From contig NZ_ATXQ01000007.1 of the NCBI RefSeq assembly GCF_000421765.1, positions 1 to 64,000 of the forward strand: DNA of 64,000 nt. The letters are read 5' to 3'. Source of the stretch: Denitrificimonas caeni DSM 24390. GTDB lineage: Bacteria > Pseudomonadota > Gammaproteobacteria > Pseudomonadales > Pseudomonadaceae. The translations under genes were made by a program, and so were the position numbers. Positions 1 through 7,777 of this stretch are shown piece by piece. The notes beneath the pieces are model-generated. The model saw only the letters and a list, made by a program, of their open reading frames with translations. It was not told the origin of the DNA and did not search any database. Position 1 is the first letter of the stretch. Every line of letters starts with the position of its first letter.

Positions 1-255
1 TAAAGTTAATTCAGTTTGCTGAAAGCGCAACGCCAATGATGCACCAGAACCTGCTGCTGGCGTGCTTATTGATTGAGCCTGCACCTGAATAAAAGCAGAC
101 TCAGGATGAGTGCTTAATAACTCACTGCGGCGCTTGCTAAAATACTTAGGATTGAGCTTAAGCGCAGCGCAAAACTCGACCTGGGTTTGCCCGCTGTGCT
201 CAAAAGCTTCGATTAACTCTAACCACTGCGCTGTGTTGCGATATTGACGGCTCAT
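1..255 (-). CDS. tnpA: IS66-family accessory protein TnpA, partial at window edge
   Basis: The reading frame on the minus strand starts at the ATG at 255 and stays open to the window edge, so only the first 85 codons are visible. It begins MSRQYRNTAQWLELIEAFE and contains a helix-turn-helix-like stretch (SGQTQVEFCAALKLNPKYF), as in the small TnpA protein of IS66 elements. The start is supported by GAGGTGAT about five bases upstream. The rest of the element (TnpB and the large transposase) would lie beyond the left edge. The family assignment comes from recall of the protein pattern. Confidence 0.6.
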   Translation of the reverse strand, partial: MSRQYRNTAQWLELIEAFEHSGQTQVEFCAALKLNPKYFSKRRSELLSTHPESAFIQVQAQSISTPAAGSGASLALRFQQTELTL

Positions 256-333
256 ACATCACCTCGTTTATTAAAACGGGTAAGCTATGGCATCAGAAAA
301 GCGTTGGCTATGTGGGGTTGTTGTTACGCTTAC
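256..333 (-). mobile_element. Terminal region of an IS66-type element
   Basis: Upstream of the partial tnpA the minus strand reads GTAAGCGTAACAAC, ending at about 333. IS66 elements typically start with GTAAGCG, so this is probably the element end. The base-exact boundary and the target duplication cannot be verified because the other end is outside the window. The following bases, GCTTAACC, could be the 8-bp duplication. Confidence 0.4.
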
Positions 334-377
334 GCTTAACCCTCTAGCAGTGAGAGCAAAAAATGGGCAACAAGCAC

Positions 378-437
378 CCTAAAAAGCAAAAACCCTTGAA
401 AATCACTAGGATAATCAAGGGCTTAGGTGTTTCTTTT
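378..437 (-). terminator. Hairpin terminator behind a tRNA-3'-end relic
   Basis: On the minus strand, directly after the CCA-ending relic at 438, the sequence forms CCCTTGA...TCAAGGG followed by a T run (GGGTTTTTGC). This is the form of an intrinsic terminator behind a tRNA gene. It supports the view that 438 to about 460 is the true 3' end of a former tRNA. Confidence 0.5.
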
Positions 438-852
438 TGGTGGGCCGGGGTAATCTGAACAGAGCTTTCAAGCTATTGATTAATAAAGAATTTAATCGGT
501 TCAAGTTTAGCTTGGAATACTTTTTGGTGTCCGAAATATCTGATTTTGCTTTCAACTGATAAAAATGACGCGCCTAAATCCAAATTTCAGATGTACTTTG
601 ATGGTACGAAGAGAACGGCCAAACTGCAGTTAAAGGCGCAACAGTAATCATTTGCTAGCGATGAAGCACTGCATTTTAATTTACCTGCTAAAGCCACAAG
701 CATTAAAAATGCGGCACTTGGTAGCAGTACCATTTCAGCAGTATTCATTTTCCGCAAATTATTTTTAGAAAATCACTGAATAATTATCAATCGCATAAAA
801 GCATTCTACCTTCTGCACGGTGACGCAACCTAAAAACATGTAATTGAGTTTT

Positions 853-945
853 TATGGTGACCGCGCCAAGCATGTGGATTTGAACTGAGGACCGCTTGTT
901 TGATGCAATATGTACGCAATGACAGAGAGCTACATCGGTAATCCA
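853..945 (-). pseudogene. Degenerate tRNA-like sequence
   Basis: The minus strand carries TAGCTC (D-arm-like), a GTTCAAATCC T-loop-like motif and a terminal CCA, in tRNA order and spacing. The acceptor and T stems do not pair properly and no clean anticodon stem is seen, so a functional tRNA is unlikely. I read it as a relic. A covariance-model scan would decide. Confidence 0.3.
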
Positions 946-978
946 CGCGAAAAATAGCAGTTCTCGTAAGTAGAATAA

Positions 979-1416
979 CTAGTCCAGCCTATTTTTTGTC
1001 TTGAATGGTTCTGAGAATTGTAGAATTAGAAAATTAACAACCGACAATATTATCGCTATCTCATAACGCCCATAAGCCACTGAAATGCCGATAGCAGCTG
1101 TATTCCATAAACTCGCTGCCGTCGCAGTACCTTTTACTGTATTTTCACCTTTAAAAATAGCACCACCACCGATAAAGCCCATGCCCGTAATAATAGCGTA
1201 CATGATTCTCGCCTCAGGCTGCGAACCGTGATAAATATCTACAGCGACTAGCATGAAAGCACACGATGCAATACCTACCAATGGAAAGGTTCTGAGCCCT
1301 GCACCCTTATCTTTCATCTCACGGTTGAGAGCAATCGGTAGTGAAAGTATGAAAGCAATTCCTAATTGAAAAAGATGATATCCCATCAATTTCAAGCTCA
1401 AGTCGAATTCAAACAT
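979..1416 (-). CDS. MgtC/SapB family membrane protein
   Basis: This 145-residue protein is almost entirely membrane segments, about four, with the MgtC/SapB core features. It has an early ALNREMKDKGAGLRTFPLVG motif, a GMGFIGGGAIFK glycine-rich helix, and the VKGTATAASLWNTAAIG segment. The soluble C-terminal ACT-like domain of classical MgtC is absent, so this is the short inner-membrane form. MgtC proteins act in magnesium-limited growth, and in other bacteria MgtC binds F-type ATPase. The specific role here is unknown. It is transcribed in the same direction as the DUF808 and DUF475 genes that follow to the right, with gaps of 165 and 80 bp. Confidence 0.85.
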   Translation of the reverse strand: MFEFDLSLKLMGYHLFQLGIAFILSLPIALNREMKDKGAGLRTFPLVGIASCAFMLVAVDIYHGSQPEARIMYAIITGMGFIGGGAIFKGENTVKGTATAASLWNTAAIGISVAYGRYEIAIILSVVNFLILQFSEPFKTKNRLD

Positions 1417-1581
1417 TGCTGTACGCTCTGTAAAAGGGAGTTAGTAAGTTAGGCTGGTTTTGCGCTGAAGCCAACCTCATCACCCAGCTAATAAAACTCA
1501 GTAAATATTGCTAAAGAATGATGATTGCTGGCTTATGCCTTATGAGTTCAAATCTTATAAACACACATGTATGAATAGGCT

Positions 1582-2505
1582 TTAATTCACAGAAGATGAT
1601 TTATTACCGCGTAATTTACCAATAAGGCTAACAAAAGCCACGACGATAACACCGACGATTAAACCTACTAAAGCATTTAAGAGCATGGTGGTTATGTCTT
1701 CAAACACTCCTGTCAGGTGCGCTAAGTCTTCAACTTCATGATGTAAAAAATCAATTCCATGCACTAAGATTCCGCCGCCAACTAGAAACATCGCTAACGT
1801 CCCAGCAATAGATAAAAACTTCATCAGCTTTGGTGCCGCAGACAATAAAAACCCGCCTATTTTCTGCTTAGCATTACCCGTCTGCTTCATTAGGTATAAA
1901 CCTAAATCATCCATTTTGACGATACCCGCTACCAAGCCATAAACGCCTACGGTGATAGCAATGGCAATAATGGAAAGCACTAAGCTTTTTTCTAGAAGAG
2001 TCGCTCCAATTGCTGAGCCTAGCGCAATGACAATGATCTCTGCCGACAGGATAAAATCTGTACGCACCGCGCCTTTGATTTTATCCTTTTCAAAAGCAAC
2101 CAAATCAACTGTTTCATCAGCATTGGCGCGTAGGCGCGCGATTTGCTCTTCATCATGAGACAAAAGATGCGGCCAGAATTTATGAATTATTTTTTCAGCA
2201 CCCTCATAAGCCAAATAGAGACCGCCGCACATTAATAAGAAGGTGACTAAAGGTGGGTAAATGGCACTGATGAGCAGTGCTGATGGCACTAAAATAAGTT
2301 TATTAACGAATGACCCTTTAGCGACTGCCCAAACCACAGGCAGCTCACGGTCTGCTTTAACACCGGAAACTTGCTCAGCATTGAGCGCTAAATCATCACC
2401 CAATACTCCCGCAGTTTTTTTAGCGGCAACCTTAGTCATGAGTGAAACATCGTCTAATATCAGACTGATATCATCAAGTAAGGTTAGTAAACTGGCACCT
2501 GCCAT
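1582..2505 (-). CDS. DUF808 family inner-membrane protein (YedI-like)
   Basis: The 307-residue protein starts MAGASLLTLLDDISLILDD, the signature N-terminus of the DUF808/YedI family. Its conserved VKADRELPVVWAVAKGS motif follows near residue 50. Several hydrophobic helices follow, around residues 70-100, 150-200 and 220-300, so it is an integral inner-membrane protein. No biochemical function is established for the family. It sits between the MgtC-like and DUF475 genes in the same direction. Both neighbours are membrane proteins linked to ion or stress physiology, which suggests but does not prove a shared envelope-stress role. The length is normal for the family. Confidence 0.85.
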   Translation of the reverse strand: MAGASLLTLLDDISLILDDVSLMTKVAAKKTAGVLGDDLALNAEQVSGVKADRELPVVWAVAKGSFVNKLILVPSALLISAIYPPLVTFLLMCGGLYLAYEGAEKIIHKFWPHLLSHDEEQIARLRANADETVDLVAFEKDKIKGAVRTDFILSAEIIVIALGSAIGATLLEKSLVLSIIAIAITVGVYGLVAGIVKMDDLGLYLMKQTGNAKQKIGGFLLSAAPKLMKFLSIAGTLAMFLVGGGILVHGIDFLHHEVEDLAHLTGVFEDITTMLLNALVGLIVGVIVVAFVSLIGKLRGNKSSSVN

Positions 2506-2585
2506 GTACGCTCCTTAGCGTCTATTTGCATAAATGTATTGATACGCTTGCTTAGCAAAGGTTTCAGTATGAGCGGACTTAAATG

Positions 2586-3626
2586 TTAAGTGATAATATT
2601 TTTAGCTTCTTGCTTACGGTGCTTAAGTGATGCAAGTAAAGCCCAGCCAATGAAAGCGATACCAATAAGACCAGTCACCAATTCTGGCACATGGAATCTC
2701 ATCGATAACAGCATAATAATAGCTAATGCACCAATCGCATAATGCGCACCGTGCTCAAGGTAGATAAACTCATCAAGTGTGCCTTTTTCCACCAAAAATA
2801 TGGTCATAGAACGCACGAACATAGCACCAATCGCTAGCCCTAGCATGATAATGATGACGTCATTAGTGATTGCAAATGCACCAATCACACCATCAAAACT
2901 GAATGAAGCATCTAGCACTTCAAGATATAGGAAACCGGCGATACCACCTTTCAAAATGGCACTTCCTGCTGCTGTACTAGTGCCATTACTTTCAAGCATA
3001 CCCGATACGATTTGCACGCCTAAGTAGATTAAGACACCCCAAATGCCTGCAATCAATACCGCAGGAGCCTGTACTTCAGTCACCCATGTTAGGGATAACA
3101 TTAAGATTGCGAGCGCCACAAATACACTCATAGCGTTTACTTGACCGAGTTTTGCCAAGCGGCTTTCAAGCCAATCAAACCAATGCACTTCTTTTTCATC
3201 AAATAAGAAGTTTAAGAACACTAACAGTAAGAACATACCACCGAAGGCTGAAATCTCAGCATGATGCTCTAAAAGTTTTGTCGAGTATTCTTTGGGATCA
3301 TTTAATGCCAAGTTAACCACTTCCATCATGCCGAGGTCTGCGGTAACCGCAACAATAACAATTGGGAAGACTAAACGCATACCAAATACAGCGATTAAGA
3401 TACCAACGGTTAAGAAGATCATTTTCCAAAATTTGTCCCAGTTTTTGAGCACTGAGGCGTTAACCACCGCGTTATCAAACGATAGCGAGATTTCCATGAC
3501 GGCCAAAATAGCGGTAATCGATAGCGCAGATATCATCCCGCCCATACCACTGTGTGAATATCCCCACCACGCTGCCACCATTAAGGCGATAGCGGTAAAG
3601 ATAAAATCCAAATAAAAATGTCTCAT
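2586..3626 (-). CDS. DUF475 / TerC-like integral membrane protein
   Basis: The 346-residue polytopic membrane protein has the TerC-superfamily acidic motifs in two helices: MEISLSFDNAVVNASVL near residues 45-60 and DASFSFDGVIGAFAIT around 240. DUF475 proteins are relatives of TerC, the membrane component found in tellurium-resistance and metal-export loci such as manganese export. The paired SxSFD motifs are thought to form an ion site. The gene lies in a run with a TerB-like gene upstream and DUF808 and MgtC genes downstream, all on the minus strand. This looks like a small membrane stress or metal-homeostasis group. A metal-export role is inference. Confidence 0.85.
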   Translation of the reverse strand: MRHFYLDFIFTAIALMVAAWWGYSHSGMGGMISALSITAILAVMEISLSFDNAVVNASVLKNWDKFWKMIFLTVGILIAVFGMRLVFPIVIVAVTADLGMMEVVNLALNDPKEYSTKLLEHHAEISAFGGMFLLLVFLNFLFDEKEVHWFDWLESRLAKLGQVNAMSVFVALAILMLSLTWVTEVQAPAVLIAGIWGVLIYLGVQIVSGMLESNGTSTAAGSAILKGGIAGFLYLEVLDASFSFDGVIGAFAITNDVIIIMLGLAIGAMFVRSMTIFLVEKGTLDEFIYLEHGAHYAIGALAIIMLLSMRFHVPELVTGLIGIAFIGWALLASLKHRKQEAKNIIT

Positions 3627-3813
3627 GGCTATCCTGTCTGATTGCGTAAGGCTAATGTCGGTTTACTATCGGCTCTCACTATAAAAGGGTGAGCCAGAGC
3701 AAAGGTTATGCACGACGACGGATCACCAATCGCTGGTGTAGTCTGCGCGATACAATATGCTAATCATCTACATTCGCCGCTAGGGCACTCAACTGCTGTT
3801 TAAGCGCTTAATT

Positions 3814-4545
3814 TTAAGAGTGATGCGCTATTGCTTGTGCTTCCAACTCCGCTTTTAGTGCAGGTGCAAGCTGCAGTTGACGTGCAAGTTCGTCAAGGTA
3901 GGCTCGCTCCATATAGCTTTCCTCATCGACTACAAGAATGCTGGCGAGGTACATCTCAGCTGCAATTTCCGGGGTCTTCGCTGCTAAAGCTAGGTCAGCT
4001 GGATCGAGAGGTTTGCGCAACTCTTGTTGGAACCATAATTGTAGCTGCGGCTCGTTGGTGAGCTTGGCGATTGCATCATCAATAAGCTGCCGCTCGCGCT
4101 CATCAATGTGACCGTCCGCCTTGGCTGCACAAATAAGTGCGCGAAGAATAGCTTGGCTATGCTCTTCCATGACTGCTGGGGACACACGATCCACTGTCTG
4201 CGGTTGATGTTGTGTATAAGGTGCGCTGGGCTGTCCCTGACCCCGATTTTGATTGTTATTTTGCCAGTTACTATAAGCTTTATAGGCCACGACACCCAGC
4301 GCTGCTAAGCCACCATAAGTAATAACATTGCCACCTACCTTGCGTGCCTTTTTACTGGACATCAGTAAGCTGATAATACCGCCACCCAAAGCACCACCAC
4401 CAATACTGCCAAGCAGACCATTGAGTGCTGTATTGGGCTCGTTTGGAGCTGCTGGATTTGTCTGATTGGATTGTGCTGTATTCTGCCCTTGCAGTAATTC
4501 TTTACCTGAGTTGAGAAGCTGATCGAGCAAGCTGCGAGTATTCAT
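3814..4545 (-). CDS. TerB-like / DUF533 (YebE-type) protein
   Basis: The 243-residue protein has three parts. The N-terminus is rich in Gln and Asn (residues 1-45). A short glycine-rich hydrophobic segment (GSIGGGALGGGIISLLMS) is followed by a second helix near residues 75-95. The C-terminal helical TerB-like domain (about 120-235) has the acidic motif AAKADGHIDERERQLID. This arrangement matches DUF533/YebE inner-membrane proteins. TerB-like domains bind metal through acidic loops and often occur with TerC homologues, which fits the neighbouring DUF475 gene. The function is not established. The start at 4545 begins MNTRSLLDQLLNSG, normal for the family. Confidence 0.8.
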   Translation of the reverse strand: MNTRSLLDQLLNSGKELLQGQNTAQSNQTNPAAPNEPNTALNGLLGSIGGGALGGGIISLLMSSKKARKVGGNVITYGGLAALGVVAYKAYSNWQNNNQNRGQGQPSAPYTQHQPQTVDRVSPAVMEEHSQAILRALICAAKADGHIDERERQLIDDAIAKLTNEPQLQLWFQQELRKPLDPADLALAAKTPEIAAEMYLASILVVDEESYMERAYLDELARQLQLAPALKAELEAQAIAHHS

Positions 4546-4658
4546 CTATGTCTCCATTGCAAATGATGGTTGATCCGAACTTATTGACAGGATAGTGGTT
4601 AACTGGTTCTAAATGCTGAAACTTTTTAGTGATACAGCTAGGCTTGCCTGACCTTTAC

Positions 4659-5758
4659 GGCGGTTGCAGACTCTGAGCGCAACACCTAGTGCTTTTGCTC
4701 TTCATTAATATTAGCTGATAATACTACATCGGTTATCACTTCAATTGGACAGCGAAAATCAAAGCGTTTTCGTGGTCGGATATTGAGCTGATAGGCTATC
4801 GCATCTAGGTCAGTCTGAGAGTGAGCCGACAAGTCTGTGCCCTTAGGTAAATACTGCCGAATCAAACCGTTGATATTTTCATTGCTGCCGCGCTGCCAAG
4901 GGCTGTGCGGGTCACAGAAGTAAATGGCTACGCCTGTTTTTTGAGTGATCTGAGCATGGTGCGTCATTTCCCTTCCTTGGTCATAAGTCATGCTCTTACG
5001 CAGTGGTAAATCCATTCGGTTTAAGGCTGTGCTGAAGCCTTCAACTGCTGAGGTCGCAGTAGCATCATTCATCTTAACCAGCATCAGGTAACCACTACTG
5101 CGCTCAACGAGCGTGCCTACTGCAGAAGCATTATTTTTCCCTTTAATCAAATCACCCTCCCAGTGCCCTGGAACCAAGCGGTCTTCGACTTCAGGGGGAC
5201 GTACATGAATGCTGACCATATCGGGGATCTGGTTACGACGATCAACACCACCTGTACGTGGCTTGCGAGTGCTTTTGCCTTGACGCAAACAAATGATCAG
5301 CTCTTTACGCAGCTCACCCACAGGCAGCGCGTAGATGGCATTATAAATGGTCTCGCGGCACACGTAACGGTCTTTGACGTTGGTTGTATTCATGTTGCGT
5401 AAATGACCTGCAATTTGCTCGGGAGAAAACTTATCCTGAAGCATTTCGATAACAATCTCAAACAGCTCTTCTCCAGGCACCAGCTTTTTACTGGGCCTAC
5501 AGACCTGCCTTTTACGGCATCTTATTTGCTGTGCTGTTTGCGCCGTATATTCGCTATTTACGGAGTTTCTTTTTATTTCACGACTGATCGTTGAAGGGCT
5601 TCGCTTGAGTTTTTTAGCGATGCCTCGTTGACTGATGCCCATGCTCAAACTCACTTGGATCACGGCACGTTCTTCGATAGATAATTCAGTATACTGTTGC
5701 ATTCCAACACCTTAGCTTATTTATCGGCTAGGTGTTGCACTCAGAATTGGCGGCCAAG
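4659..5758 (-). mobile_element. IS30-family insertion sequence, copy A
   Basis: The element contains one transposase. Its ends share the inverted motif TCTGAGYGCAACACC: CTCTGAGCGCAACACCTAG at the left, and the complement of CTAGGTGTTGCACTCAGAA at the right. The outer limits were placed by comparison with copy B at 6276-7374, which has the same GGCGGTTGCAGA left end and GGCSGCCAAG right end. IS30 duplications are only 2-3 bp, so I cannot confirm one. Confidence 0.75.
4686..5702 (-). CDS. IS30-family transposase
   Basis: The 338-residue transposase has an N-terminal helix-turn-helix (YTELSIEERAVIQVSL..., RSPSTISREIKRN near 30-46). The C-terminal DDE catalytic core shows GHWEGDLIKGK (first Asp, about residue 180), MTYDQGREM (second Asp, about 240) and WQRGSNENINGLIRQY with the catalytic Glu near 280. 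The length is normal and the frame is intact, so it may be active. It is clearly related to the transposase at 6304-7320. The catalytic halves are nearly the same, but the DNA-binding halves differ substantially, so these are two different IS30 elements and not a recent duplication. Confidence 0.92.
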   Translation of the reverse strand: MQQYTELSIEERAVIQVSLSMGISQRGIAKKLKRSPSTISREIKRNSVNSEYTAQTAQQIRCRKRQVCRPSKKLVPGEELFEIVIEMLQDKFSPEQIAGHLRNMNTTNVKDRYVCRETIYNAIYALPVGELRKELIICLRQGKSTRKPRTGGVDRRNQIPDMVSIHVRPPEVEDRLVPGHWEGDLIKGKNNASAVGTLVERSSGYLMLVKMNDATATSAVEGFSTALNRMDLPLRKSMTYDQGREMTHHAQITQKTGVAIYFCDPHSPWQRGSNENINGLIRQYLPKGTDLSAHSQTDLDAIAYQLNIRPRKRFDFRCPIEVITDVVLSANINEEQKH

Positions 5759-5857
5759 CTATTTTTGTATTAATTATGAAAGTTACTTAATGCTTTATCG
5801 GAACGGATAGCATTAATTGAAAATTAGATATTTAATCCTGCTCTGATAGCAATATCA

Positions 5858-6190
5858 TCAACCTTCACTTTGGCGACAACTACCCAATACCGTATAGCGA
5901 ACGGCGTGTAAATCACCTTGAGAATCTTCGAAGCTCATTATTTTCTTGTAGTTTCCACAAGTTTTAATTTCTTTCGTTGCGTGTATAAGTTTTTTTACAT
6001 CAATCGGCATTCCATATTTATAATCTACAATTTCCGGTACTGATTTATTATTACTCGCAGCATACTTTTGTGTGATTTCAATATTTTTTTGTTGATTTTT
6101 TTGAGTAAGATTATCAATTGATGAGCTTGCAAAAGCCAATTGCGTTGAGCTTAGAAAAATAATTGCTACTAACAGTTTTCTTGTATTCAT
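5858..6190 (-). CDS. DUF2790 family small secreted protein
   Basis: The 110-residue protein has a clear signal peptide (MNTRKLLVAIIFLSSTQLAFA, cleavage after about residue 21). The mature C-terminal half matches DUF2790: DYKYGMPIDVKKLI, two cysteines (Cys78 and Cys105), and the FEDSQGDLHAVRYTVLGSC motif. DUF2790 proteins are small periplasmic or secreted proteins common in Pseudomonas, often near metal or stress genes. No function is established. The gene is isolated between two IS30 elements in the same orientation and has a purine-rich ribosome site (GGAGGTCG). Its low GC suggests it belongs to the local AT-rich accessory DNA and not to the metal cluster to its right. Confidence 0.75.
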   Translation of the reverse strand: MNTRKLLVAIIFLSSTQLAFASSSIDNLTQKNQQKNIEITQKYAASNNKSVPEIVDYKYGMPIDVKKLIHATKEIKTCGNYKKIMSFEDSQGDLHAVRYTVLGSCRQSEG

Positions 6191-6275
6191 AACGACCTCC
6201 AGTAATTGTGAGTTAATTATACGTTATGAATACTGTCTCGATCATGACTCTAACATTACATTTCGGTCATAAGAG

Positions 6276-7374
6276 GGCGGTTGCAGACTCTGAGTGCAAC
6301 ACCCTATTGAATTGACCCAAGCATCTTTTGTTCTGACAAGACTACATCAGTAATAACCTCGATAGGACAACGGTAATTAAATCGTTGTCGAGGTCGAATA
6401 TTAAGCTCATACGCTATCGCATCTAACTGCTCTTGGGTGTACCCCGACAGATCTGTGCCCTTGGGAAGATACTGGCGAATCAAACCGTTAATATTCTCAT
6501 TGCTCCCGCGCTGCCAAGGGCTATGCGGGTCACAAAAGTAAATAGCAGTGCCGGTCTTCTGCGTGATTTCAGCATGGCGAGTCATCTCACGACCTTGATC
6601 ATAAGTTAAGCTCTTTTTCAGCTCTGCAGGCATACGATTCAGAGCAGCGCTAAAGCCGTTAACCGCTGAAGTCGCCGTAGCATCAGCCATTCGGGCTAAA
6701 ATAAGGTAACCACTGGTTCGCTCAACCAGCGTGCCCACAGCTGAACCATTGGCTTTACCCTTAATTAAATCGCCTTCCCAATGCCCTGGCATCAATCGAT
6801 CTTCAATTTCAGGCGGACGCAGATGAATACTGACCATGTCAGGTATTTGGCCGCGGCGATCCACACCACCTGAACGGGGTCTGCGCGTTGTTTTTCCTTG
6901 TCGAAGACAGATGATCAGTTCTTTACGTAGCTCACCCACAGGCAAGGCATAGATAGCGCTGTAGATGGTTTCTCGACAGACGTAAGTACGTTCATATCCG
7001 GGTATGTTCATCGTGCGCAGTTTACCTGCTATCTGTTGAGGAGAAAACTTATGCCTGAGCATATAAGCAACAAGCTCAAACAACTCACTATCAAACTCAA
7101 GCTTCTTTTTTGGTCGACACAACAAACGATTTCTGCACCGCGACTGCTGTGCTTGAGGAGCAATATACTGCCCTGCAGAATTGCTATTACGCTTTATTTC
7201 TCTGCTAATTGTTGATGGTGAGCGCTTTATCAATCGTGCGATGGCACGCAAACTAAGGCTATGGCTTAAGCCAATTTGCAGTGTGGCACGCTCTTCAATA
7301 CTGAGTTCTGTATAGTTCATGACAATACCTTACCGGTTAGTGGCTAGGTGTTGCACTCAGAACTGGCCGCCAAG
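6276..7374 (-). mobile_element. IS30-family insertion sequence, copy B
   Basis: The ends are GGCGGTTGCAGACTCTGAG at the left and, at the right, CTCAGAACTGGCCGCCAAG. With copy A they define the limits of this IS type. The right end abuts the GC-rich metal-efflux region, so this IS marks one edge of that foreign segment. Confidence 0.75.
6304..7320 (-). CDS. IS30-family transposase
   Basis: This is a 338-residue intact IS30 transposase. It has the N-terminal helix-turn-helix RSPSTISREIKRN and the DDE core residues in GHWEGDLIKG, LTYDQGREM and WQRGSNENINGLIRQY. It is very similar to the transposase of copy A in the catalytic half but differs in the N-terminal DNA-binding part and in many scattered positions. 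The coding frame is complete from ATG (MNYTELSIEERATLQ) to stop. Its element separates the DUF2790 gene from the metal-resistance operon. Confidence 0.92.
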   Translation of the reverse strand: MNYTELSIEERATLQIGLSHSLSLRAIARLIKRSPSTISREIKRNSNSAGQYIAPQAQQSRCRNRLLCRPKKKLEFDSELFELVAYMLRHKFSPQQIAGKLRTMNIPGYERTYVCRETIYSAIYALPVGELRKELIICLRQGKTTRRPRSGGVDRRGQIPDMVSIHLRPPEIEDRLMPGHWEGDLIKGKANGSAVGTLVERTSGYLILARMADATATSAVNGFSAALNRMPAELKKSLTYDQGREMTRHAEITQKTGTAIYFCDPHSPWQRGSNENINGLIRQYLPKGTDLSGYTQEQLDAIAYELNIRPRQRFNYRCPIEVITDVVLSEQKMLGSIQ

Positions 7375-7777
7375 AAGCGTCTAGTCAATTTTCAAACTCC
7401 TAGCTATCGACTAGGGTCGCCAAACGTAAGCGCGGTATCAGCACATCGTACTAATCCACGGGCAGGATCGCCCGCGGCCCGCAGTACTTACCTGGTTGAC
7501 GTTGGTCACATTCTGCCCCTATAACCCAAACACACTGCCGAAGACGGTTGCTCCGAAACAGGCTCTAGTGCCCGCATCAGGGCATACACGCGTAGCTGGA
7601 CAAGATTTATCAGCGGGAGCCGTAGCCCGGGTATCCATCTCGTAAGCACACTCCATAGCTCTGACAGCGACAGAAGAATGATGGCGACCTGCGCCGCCAC
7701 GCGCTAATCCGCGAAATACCTTTAGCTACTGCTTGTGCGCCTTAATCCGCTGCAAAGTCGCTGAGAAAAAGGAATGT
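7375..7777. other. 403-bp GC-rich non-coding tail of the efflux operon
   Basis: This stretch lies between IS30 copy B and the stop of the P-type ATPase gene. It has the high GC of the efflux operon. Only a weak 64-codon minus-strand frame (7506-7700) is present, without a family match or a good ribosome site. I see no IS end or tRNA. It is probably the downstream flank that came in with the operon. Confidence 0.4.

Larger units (their letters stand above)
334..978. other. 645-bp gene-free stretch with two tRNA-3'-end relics
   Basis: I see no convincing coding region here. Two short minus-strand segments look like eroded tRNA 3' ends finishing in CCA. One ends at 438 (its 3' bases read CCCCGGCCCACCA) and the other ends at about 855 (GGCGCGGTCACCA, with a GTTCAAATCC-like T-loop). 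Both are followed on the minus strand by a hairpin. The rest is AT-rich sequence without recognisable structure. Confidence 0.4.

Noticed and set aside
438-945. tRNA-like 3' ends at the left as the missing half of the split tRNA-Arg at 28,984
   Set aside because: The acceptor strand needed to pair with GCACTCG is CGAGTGC, but the relics end in CGGCCCACCA and GCGGTCACCA.
7506-7700. 64-codon minus-strand frame downstream of the P-type ATPase
   Set aside because: No good ribosome site and no family resemblance; it lies in GC-rich sequence where short open frames are expected.
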